64,000 nt of DNA from NCBI RefSeq assembly GCF_004028275.1, contig NZ_CP035033.1, positions 186,001-250,000 on the forward strand, in the 5' to 3' direction. Position numbers and translations under genes: made by a program. Source of the DNA: Hydrogenovibrio thermophilus (GTDB lineage: Bacteria; Pseudomonadota; Gammaproteobacteria; Thiomicrospirales; Thiomicrospiraceae). The notes beneath the pieces are model-generated. The model was not told the DNA's origin. It searched no databases and worked only from the letters and a program-made list of their open reading frames with translations. This document shows positions 56,388 to 64,000 of this stretch, in pieces. Position 1 is the stretch's first letter, and the number at the start of each line of letters is the position of its first letter.

Positions 56388-56930
56388 ATGTCGATTCGTC
56401 GTTATCAGAATCATACCCCCAGCCTTGACGAAAGCGCCTGGGTTGATCCCTCCGCGGTGGTCATCGGGCAATGTACCCTGGCCGAGGACGTCGGTATCTG
56501 GCCCAATGCAACCTTGCGCGGTGATGTCAACGCCATTGAAATCGGGCCTCGCAGTAATATTCAAGACGGCACCGTTTGCCACACCACGCATGATTCGCCC
56601 ATCACTAAAGGGTCGCGTTGCATTGTCGGTGCTGATGTGACGGTGGGGCATAATGCGGTCTTGCATGGCTGTATCATCGAGGACGAATGTTTGATTGGCA
56701 TGGGCGCGGTGGTGCTGGACAATGCCGTGGTGCAAAAGCACGTGCTGGTGGGGGCGAACAGTTTGGTGCCGGCCGGTAAGGTGCTGGAGTCCGGCCATTT
56801 GTATGTCGGGTCTCCGGTGAAGAAGCTGCGGCCGTTGACCGATGACGAAAAAGCGTTTTTCAAATATTCCGCCGAACATTATGTGAAGCTGAAAAACGAT
56901 TTCCAACAGGCGGGCTGCGACGAACTCTGA
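56388..56930 (+). CDS. Gamma-carbonic-anhydrase-like hexapeptide protein (YrdA type)
   Basis: 180 residues, left-handed beta helix made of hexapeptide repeats (VVIGQCTLAEDVGIWPNATLRG onward). The three zinc-ligand histidines are in place (VCHTTHDSP and VGHNAVLHG). C-terminal helix LTDDEKAFFKYSAEHYVKL. Family members range from active carbonic anhydrases to carnitine-pathway CaiE and inactive homologues; in an autotroph a role in CO2 handling is possible but unproven. Three bases separate it from the next gene. Confidence 0.87.
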   Translation: MSIRRYQNHTPSLDESAWVDPSAVVIGQCTLAEDVGIWPNATLRGDVNAIEIGPRSNIQDGTVCHTTHDSPITKGSRCIVGADVTVGHNAVLHGCIIEDECLIGMGAVVLDNAVVQKHVLVGANSLVPAGKVLESGHLYVGSPVKKLRPLTDDEKAFFKYSAEHYVKLKNDFQQAGCDEL

Positions 56931-56933
56931 ATC

Positions 56934-58850
56934 ATGAATGCATCCCTGAATGGTAAATTAGGTCATCCGAATGCTTGGCGGGCCGACCTTGGTGTCTATT
57001 TCCGTTATATCGTCATGGGATGGCTGGTGGTCATTCTGCTGGCGGCCATTCAGCTCGATTTTCTGTATGAAGCGCCTTTCCGCCCTCGTTTTTTAATCAT
57101 TCCCAGTTTAGTGGGCATGGTGGCTGGTTTTTTCATCGCCCGTCAACGCATTCTCAGTGACGAAGTGCGCGCCAAGAACATGACGTTCGCATCCCTGGTG
57201 GAAATGGCTGAAGAAGCCGCCTATCTTCAAAACCTTGATCGCAGTTATCGCTATATCTCATCCGCCATTACCGATATGACCGGTTATGACGTCAAAACCT
57301 TTTACCAAACCCCGAACCTGTTTGCCGACCTGGTGTACGAAGAGGACTTCCCGAAATGGTTGTCTTATGAAAAATCGGTCGCGGCCGGTCGAACGCCGGA
57401 TGCGATTGAAGTGCGCTTGACCACCAAACATAAAGGGCTGATTTGGGTGCGTCATGTCACCCGCCCGATTTTCGACGGCAAAAAAATCATCGGCTACAGC
57501 TCGACCAATGCCGAGATTACCGACCAGGTGAATCAAGCGACGGCCATGAAGGAATTGGCGTTGAAAGATCCTTTGACCGGTTTGCCGAACCGTCGACACC
57601 TCAGCTCGGAGGCCGACCGTTTGCTGAAAAAAGGCTCGGATTTCTGTCTGGTGATGATGGATCTCGACCGTTTTAAGACCATCAATGACTCGCTGGGCCA
57701 TTCGGTTGGCGACTTGATGCTGAAAAAGGTGCGTGACCGTCTGGAGTTGATCGCGCCTTACGGGTCGCTGATTTCCCGATTCGGCGGGGACGAATTTGTG
57801 GTGATTCTGCCGGAAGTGGCCGACGAAAAGAAAGTGGAAGGTTTGATTGAAAGCTTCCTGAGTGCGGTGGAAAGGCCGATGAAGTTGAACGGTCTGAATT
57901 TGCATGTCTCGGCATCGTTTGGCTGGGTGTTTGCCCCAGAAGACGGCCGGGATGTGGAGACCTTGATTCGTTATGCCGATGCCGCCATGCACATGGCGAA
58001 ACAGAAACAAGGGGTTTCCTGTTTACGTTACGCCGGGCATGTGGACGATCACCATCAACGTTTGTTGCTTCTGGAAAACCGTTTGCGAAAAGCGGTCGAA
58101 GAGCGCCGTATCAAGCCGTTTTATCAGCCATTGTTCTGTGCTCGGTCTGGCCAGCTGATGGGGGTGGAGTGTCTGGCGCGCTGGCATGACGAAGAGTTGG
58201 GCTGGGTGTCGCCGGATGAGTTCATTCCATTGGCGGAAACGGCGAACCTGATCGGCAAACTCGGCGACTCCATTTTGGAGCATGCCATTATCGTCGCGCA
58301 GGCGTTGCATCAAAATTGCGATCAGAAAGACGTGTATTTTTCGGTCAATGCGTCGCCGTATCAATTATCGGAAATCGGTTTTGTCGACAATATGAAAGCC
58401 TTGCTGGAACGGCATCAGCTGCCGCCGAGGTTGTTGAAAATCGAAGTGACCGAGTCACTGTTCATTGGCGGTAACCTGCAAGCCATCAATGTCTTGACGG
58501 AGCTGCGTAACCTGGGTGTCGGAGTGGCGTTGGACGACTTCGGGACCGGCTATTCGGCCTTTGCCGTCTTGAAGGAAGGGTGCATCGATATGCTGAAAGT
58601 CGATAAATCCTTTGTGCAGAACATCGCTGAAAACGACCAGGAAAAAGCCTTGATGACGGAAATCATCCAGATGGCGCATATCATGAATTTACAAGTAGTG
58701 GCCGAAGGGGTGGAAACCGAGGAGCAAAAAGCAGTGTTGGTCGGGGCGGAGTGCGATATCCTGCAGGGTTACCTGCTGGCCAAACCGATGTCGGAAGCGG
58801 ACTTTTGCCCGTATATGAATTGTAACGGGCTGAAAGAAGAACGCGATTAA
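56934..58850 (+). CDS. Membrane PAS-GGDEF-EAL cyclic-di-GMP enzyme
   Basis: 638 residues. Two membrane helices (about 24-45 and 54-70), a PAS domain (about 80-200), GGDEF (about 205-365) with an intact R-F-G284-G-D-E-F288, and EAL (about 380-630). The EAL core reads G-V-E-C-L instead of E-A-L but keeps the metal-binding Glu; VTESLF, LDDFGTGYSAF, KVDKSFV and AEGVETEEQ are intact. Both synthesis and hydrolysis of cyclic-di-GMP are plausible. It immediately follows the carbonic-anhydrase-like gene and its stop overlaps the aroE stop on the other strand by three bases. Confidence 0.93.
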   Translation: MNASLNGKLGHPNAWRADLGVYFRYIVMGWLVVILLAAIQLDFLYEAPFRPRFLIIPSLVGMVAGFFIARQRILSDEVRAKNMTFASLVEMAEEAAYLQNLDRSYRYISSAITDMTGYDVKTFYQTPNLFADLVYEEDFPKWLSYEKSVAAGRTPDAIEVRLTTKHKGLIWVRHVTRPIFDGKKIIGYSSTNAEITDQVNQATAMKELALKDPLTGLPNRRHLSSEADRLLKKGSDFCLVMMDLDRFKTINDSLGHSVGDLMLKKVRDRLELIAPYGSLISRFGGDEFVVILPEVADEKKVEGLIESFLSAVERPMKLNGLNLHVSASFGWVFAPEDGRDVETLIRYADAAMHMAKQKQGVSCLRYAGHVDDHHQRLLLLENRLRKAVEERRIKPFYQPLFCARSGQLMGVECLARWHDEELGWVSPDEFIPLAETANLIGKLGDSILEHAIIVAQALHQNCDQKDVYFSVNASPYQLSEIGFVDNMKALLERHQLPPRLLKIEVTESLFIGGNLQAINVLTELRNLGVGVALDDFGTGYSAFAVLKEGCIDMLKVDKSFVQNIAENDQEKALMTEIIQMAHIMNLQVVAEGVETEEQKAVLVGAECDILQGYLLAKPMSEADFCPYMNCNGLKEERD

Positions 58851-59692
58851 GCGTTCATTAAACGCCGCACTTCGTTGATGACGCTGGCGGTTTCCGGGCG
58901 GACGCCGCGCCATAGATAAAACGCTTCGGCCGCCTGGCCGACCAGCATGCCCAGTCCGTCTCGTGTCCTGCATTCCGGTTGCAAGTCTTTCGCCCAATCC
59001 ATAAACACAGTCGGTTCCGTGCCGTACATCATGTCGTACACCAAGCTGTCTGCCCCAACGACGTCTCCGTTTACCGGCGGCAACTTGCCTTCCAAACTGG
59101 CCGAGGTGCCGTTGATAATGATGTCGTAACCGCCGGGTGGGCAAGGAATGTCTTCCCAGCCGCTGGCGGTGATGGGAATGTCGGTATCGAAGCGCTGTCC
59201 CAGAACTTCGGCTCGCTTGGCGGTGCGATTGGCAATATGCACCAGGCCTGGCCGTTTTTCCAGAATGGGTTGCAGTATGCCTTGCACGGCGCCGCCGGCC
59301 CCGAGAATCAAAACCTGCTTGCCTTCAAACGGGCAGGTGGCATTGATTTCAATGTCCATCACCAAGCCGACGCCGTCGGTGTTGTCGCCGAGGGTTTTCC
59401 CGTCTTGAAATTGAAAGGTGTTGACCGCATGGGCCACCTGCGCGCGTTCCGTCAGTTCATCGGCGTATTCGAAAGCATCCAGTTTATAGGGCACGGTAAT
59501 GTTGAGGCCTTTATAGCCTTGTGTTTTCAGATCTGCCATGGCCCACTGAAAAGTGGTGTCTTCGGTATCGACGCGAATGGCTTCGTACACCAAGTCTTGA
59601 TGGGTTTGCTCGGCAAACAGCCGGTGAATTAATGGGGATTTGGAGTGGGCGATGGGGTCGCCCACCACGGCGTAATAATCGGTCATAAGCAA
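58847..59692 (-). CDS. aroE: Shikimate dehydrogenase
   Basis: NADPH-dependent reduction of 3-dehydroshikimate. 281 residues, or 279 from the Met of MTDYYAVVGDPIAHSKSPLIH, the usual start. Motifs are NITVPYKLDAF with the catalytic Lys, GDNTDGVGLVMD with the catalytic Asp, the nucleotide loop LGAGGAVQGIL and NRTAKRAE. INGTSASLEG replaces the commoner NATSAG. Reads together with hemB, which precedes it by about 30 bases on the same strand. CCAGGCCTGG at 59242. Confidence 0.95.
   Translation of the reverse strand: MLMTDYYAVVGDPIAHSKSPLIHRLFAEQTHQDLVYEAIRVDTEDTTFQWAMADLKTQGYKGLNITVPYKLDAFEYADELTERAQVAHAVNTFQFQDGKTLGDNTDGVGLVMDIEINATCPFEGKQVLILGAGGAVQGILQPILEKRPGLVHIANRTAKRAEVLGQRFDTDIPITASGWEDIPCPPGGYDIIINGTSASLEGKLPPVNGDVVGADSLVYDMMYGTEPTVFMDWAKDLQPECRTRDGLGMLVGQAAEAFYLWRGVRPETASVINEVRRLMNA
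59242..59251. repeat. CCAGGCCTGG word in aroE
   Basis: Perfect copy on the minus-strand gene, phased as Pro-Gly-Leu. Confidence 0.9.
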
Positions 59693-59722
59693 TCGGTCAT
59701 CCGTTCGGTTCAGTGGCAGTGA

Positions 59723-61285
<1,563 letters not shown>

Positions 61286-61420
61286 AAAAGCATAGAATTT
61301 CGCCAGCGACCCATAAAAAAATTATATAAGCAAATCCTAATTTTTCGGGGGCGAAAAGGTTGCAGTCAAAAGCCATAAAACATATTATTACACGTTAGCA
61401 AAACTGTGCTTGGCTATGCT

Positions 61421-61436
61421 TGTGCAGTCGAGCACA
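61421..61436 (+). promoter_or_regulatory. Inverted repeat upstream of soxC, candidate operator
   Basis: TGTGC-AGTCGA-GCACA, a perfect 5+5 inverted repeat directly before AT-rich TATAAG/TATAAA boxes (61443-61458) and about 80 bases upstream of the soxC start. Position suits a repressor site for the sox promoter, such as the ArsR-type SoxR, but no binding consensus is confirmed. Confidence 0.3.
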
Positions 61437-61516
61437 TAGATATATAAGCTACTATAAATGGTTAAACTCTTGAATCTGAGGCGTTTTTTACTTAAATGCC
61501 AATCAAGGAGCAATAA

Positions 61517-62878
61517 ATGACAGATAAAATCGTTGAAAAGGTTGCAGTTCAGTCTGATGATAGCCGCAACCAAGGCCGTCGTGCCTTCCTAAAGGGAAGT
61601 GCGGCTGTTGCAGGGGGCGTTCTGTTTACGAAAGCCGCTTCTGCAGCTGAGGCTGGTAAATATGATCCTGCGAAAGCGGTTGCGCCTTACGCTGGAAAAG
61701 AAGAAATTACACAGGTGCTTGAAGATGGCCCGGCCCGTAAGTCTCTAGGGTTTGGTGTTCGTAAGTACCCATACGGGATGCCTTCTCCATACGAGAAAGA
61801 AGTTCAGCGTCGTACATTGGAATGGTTGACGCCGGATTCCATGGCTTCCATCACGATGACTCCGCTACAGAGCTTGAACGGTATCATCACGCCTAACGGT
61901 CTTCACTTTGAACGTTTCCACGGTGGTGTACCGACCATCGATCCAGCTAACCACCGTTTGGTTATCCACGGTTTGGTTGAGCGCCCATTGATCTTCACGG
62001 TTGATGACTTGAAGCGTTTCCCATCCATTTCCCGTATTCACTTCATCGAATGTCCTGCGAACGGCGCGATGGAATGGAAAGGGGTTCAGTTGAACTCGGT
62101 TCAATGGACACACGGTATGATGTCTTGTGTGGAATACACAGGTGTTCGTCTGTCTGACCTGTTGAAAGAAGCCGGTATCAAGCCAGAAGGTAAGTGGTTG
62201 ATTCCTGAAGGGGCTGACGCCGCTGGTTTGACTCGTTCGATTCCAATCGATTTGGCGATGGATGACTGTTTCGTAGCTTACGCTCAGAACGGTGAAGCGC
62301 TACGTCGTGAACAAGGTTACCCAATCCGTTTGGTTGTGCCTGGTTGTGAAGCGAACATGTGGGTTAAATACCTACGTCGTATCCAAGTACATGATGTACC
62401 AGCTCAACACCGTGAAGAAACCTCTAAATACACTGAATTGATGCCGGATGGTACCGCTCAGCGTTTCTCTTGGTACATGGAAGCCAACTCGGTTATCACT
62501 TACCCATCACCTGACTTCAAGATGCAAGGACCTGGTAAATACTTCGTCCGTGGTCTGGCTTGGTCTGGTCGCGGTAAAGTTTCCCACGTTGACGTTTCGT
62601 TCGACGGCGGTAAAAACTGGAAAGAAGCACACTTCACTTCACCGGTTCTGGACAAAGCTTGGACTCGTTTCGAAGTTGAGTGGGACTGGGATGGTTCTGA
62701 AGCCTTTATGATGAGCCGTGTAACCGATGAAACCGGTTACGTTCAGCCACCTATGCCTCAAATGCGTAAATTGGAAGGTACGAACAACGTTTACCACCGT
62801 ACAGCGATGGTTACTTGGCGTATTCACGCTTGGGATAACGGCAAAAACGGAGGTATGATTGAAAATGTTCAGTACTAA
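61517..62878 (+). CDS. soxC: Sulfane dehydrogenase molybdenum subunit SoxC
   Basis: 453 residues. A twin-arginine signal (RRAFLKG at about 21-27, cleavage after about 43) shows export of the folded molybdoprotein. The sulfite-oxidase fold has the molybdenum ligand Cys at about 179 in FIECPANGAMEW, then RSIPIDLAMDDCFVAYAQNGE, RLVVPGCEANMWVKYLRRI and the dimerisation domain. In the Sox complex, SoxCD oxidises SoxY-bound sulfane sulfur and sends electrons to cytochrome c. Strong AAGGAG site; codon use (CGT, GGT, AAC) indicates high expression. Overlaps soxD. Confidence 0.95.
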   Translation: MTDKIVEKVAVQSDDSRNQGRRAFLKGSAAVAGGVLFTKAASAAEAGKYDPAKAVAPYAGKEEITQVLEDGPARKSLGFGVRKYPYGMPSPYEKEVQRRTLEWLTPDSMASITMTPLQSLNGIITPNGLHFERFHGGVPTIDPANHRLVIHGLVERPLIFTVDDLKRFPSISRIHFIECPANGAMEWKGVQLNSVQWTHGMMSCVEYTGVRLSDLLKEAGIKPEGKWLIPEGADAAGLTRSIPIDLAMDDCFVAYAQNGEALRREQGYPIRLVVPGCEANMWVKYLRRIQVHDVPAQHREETSKYTELMPDGTAQRFSWYMEANSVITYPSPDFKMQGPGKYFVRGLAWSGRGKVSHVDVSFDGGKNWKEAHFTSPVLDKAWTRFEVEWDWDGSEAFMMSRVTDETGYVQPPMPQMRKLEGTNNVYHRTAMVTWRIHAWDNGKNGGMIENVQY

Positions 62879-63947
62879 GAAAACAATCCTAGCCGGTGCG
62901 GTTGCATTGGTTGCGGCCAGCACGGCTTATGCAATGAGTGGCAACTCCGGTAGCAACAGCGGTGACGCTGGTAAAATCGACGGTAAATACGCTGCTAACT
63001 ACGTTGAAATCATCAAAGAAAATGATGGTAAATACCTAGATGCGAAAGTCATCGAAGCGATTTTGGGTAAAGATGCGACTTACGGTCGTGCCGGTTTGGA
63101 AGGGAAACTAGACCCGAACAACCCTTACTCGTTTGAAGTTGACGACAGCATCGACGGTGGTAACCACGGTAACGCTCAATGTAAAGTTCCGGCGGCCTTC
63201 GTTGAAGTTCACGAAAGTGTTGCGAAAAACTACTATGACGACGGTAGCTTTGTGGCTTATGGATTCGGTACGCCGATTTCCGAAGCGGCTATGTCTAAGT
63301 GGAACATCGTTGTAGACGGTGACGGTAACGGCTTGCCGGATCCTTCTGTCGGTATGACAGTTGAAGAAGGTGCGCGTGTTTACGTTCAGTTTTGTGCAAT
63401 GTGTCACGGTGAATTCGGTGAAGGTGCGAAAGGTTACCTACCGCTAGCGGTAGAGGAAAACCTAGTGACTTCTGACTTCCGTGATCCAGCGCCGATGAAG
63501 ACTGTTGGTAACTACTGGCCGTATGCGGTAACCTTCTTCGATTATGTTCGTCGTACAATGCCTTTCTGGACGCCAAACGCACCGTTCATCGGTGATGCAG
63601 GTTACATGGGTATTACCGGTTACATCATGCAGTCGAACTACATTCCAATCGGTATCGACGAAAACGGTGAAAAAATCGAGCTTGAAGATGATGCTTTCTA
63701 CAACGCTGATTTGTTGATGAAGCAAAACAAGTTCATGAAGAACCAAGGTAACTTCTTCTGTGACCACCGTCCGGTTGTTCATAACGAACGTTGCATGAAA
63801 GACTGTCCTGACTACATGGTTGGTGACGGTAAAGGTAATGTTCAAAACTACGTACAAGCACGTCGCCTACCTGACGGGACGCCTCAGTATAACGTTCCTC
63901 AGCGTATGCACGAAGACCCACCAGGTGTTGGTCACGCAGGTATGTAA
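62865..63947 (+). CDS. soxD: Cytochrome c subunit SoxD of sulfane dehydrogenase
   Basis: 360 residues from the ATG at 62865, with GGAGG 11 bases upstream; a TTG two codons earlier is possible. A signal peptide of about 20 (AASTAYA) precedes an N-terminal domain without heme (about 25-160) and a cytochrome c domain with C177-A-M-C180-H181. Only one CxxCH is present, whereas the Paracoccus SoxD binds two hemes. The C-terminal FFCDHRPVVHNERCMKDCPDY has three cysteines. Takes electrons from SoxC. The start lies inside soxC, so translation is coupled. Confidence 0.88.
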   Translation: MFSTKKTILAGAVALVAASTAYAMSGNSGSNSGDAGKIDGKYAANYVEIIKENDGKYLDAKVIEAILGKDATYGRAGLEGKLDPNNPYSFEVDDSIDGGNHGNAQCKVPAAFVEVHESVAKNYYDDGSFVAYGFGTPISEAAMSKWNIVVDGDGNGLPDPSVGMTVEEGARVYVQFCAMCHGEFGEGAKGYLPLAVEENLVTSDFRDPAPMKTVGNYWPYAVTFFDYVRRTMPFWTPNAPFIGDAGYMGITGYIMQSNYIPIGIDENGEKIELEDDAFYNADLLMKQNKFMKNQGNFFCDHRPVVHNERCMKDCPDYMVGDGKGNVQNYVQARRLPDGTPQYNVPQRMHEDPPGVGHAGM

Positions 63948-64000
63948 TCTGATGTCGGACTTCGTCTGACACTAAGATAAAAAAGCCCGCTTTTTAGCGG
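63948..64000 (+). terminator. Probable terminator region after soxCD (cut by window edge)
   Basis: Two hairpins: GTCGGAC-TTC-GTCTGAC (63955-63971) directly after the stop, and an incomplete one beginning AAAAAAGCCCGCT with AGCGG at the window end. The second has the look of a classic terminator but is truncated, so I cannot tell whether more sox genes follow. Confidence 0.5.

Overview
The window is chromosomal DNA of about half G+C from a gammaproteobacterium. A SoxC-SoxD sulfite/sulfane dehydrogenase pair lies at the right end. Together with the Gram-negative gene content (pta-ackA, hemCDXY, mnmC, YfaZ, OmpA, DmeF) it points to a chemolithotrophic sulfur oxidiser of the Thiomicrospira/Hydrogenovibrio/Thiomicrorhabdus type. 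That placement is an inference; no rRNA gene is present to confirm it. Gene density is high, most genes are household, and I see no tRNA, rRNA, CRISPR array, insertion sequence or prophage.

Layout. 1-7.2 kb: partial argH, a thioredoxin-fold lipoprotein, the hemC-hemD-hemX-hemY operon and a degenerate GGDEF membrane protein. 7.3-13.3 kb: cis-trans fatty acid isomerase (cti), one strikingly AT-rich gene for a 625-residue protein with a HEPN-type RNase motif, a YjfB-like small protein, and a YibH/YiaW-type pair. 13.4-25.4 kb: ackA-pta, hemW, an AsmA-family gene, trmB, mutY-yggX, an EAL-HDOD protein, an ABM monooxygenase and hemE. 25.5-36.5 kb: secreted nuclease, rpmE2, rho, trxA, uvrD with a coupled ABC ATPase, a frameshifted carboxymuconolactone decarboxylase-family gene, mnmC, and a lipoprotein/small peptide/YfaZ operon. 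36.6-48.1 kb: heme-sensor hybrid kinase, molybdopterin-binding and BaiN/YhiN-like genes, OmpA, peroxiredoxin-glutaredoxin plus glutathione reductase, DmeF, DsrE-like and LHPP-like genes. 48.3-64 kb: cfa, a TPP-riboswitch-controlled thiC-O-S-G-E-D operon, CopD-like, gamma carbonic anhydrase, GGDEF-EAL, aroE, hemB and soxCD.

How the genes work together. Six heme-pathway genes (hemB, C, D, E, W and the hemXY partners) are scattered through the window, as suits a cytochrome-rich respiratory lifestyle that also uses heme proteins such as SoxD, Cti and the kinase sensor. Thiamine synthesis is one riboswitch unit. Thiol redox control is represented by TrxA, Prx-Grx and glutathione reductase. Cti and Cfa are alternative ways of modifying the same cis-unsaturated lipids.

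The least expected signal is at the DNA level. The perfect palindrome CCAGGCCTGG occurs 16 times in this window, where about 0.06 copies would be expected by chance. It occurs in genes on both strands, in two of the three possible codon phases, and inside three intergenic terminator hairpins. It looks like a highly iterated palindrome or DNA-uptake-type word. The AT-rich HEPN-like gene lacks it, which fits recent acquisition, and this gene is the best candidate for an undescribed defence function.
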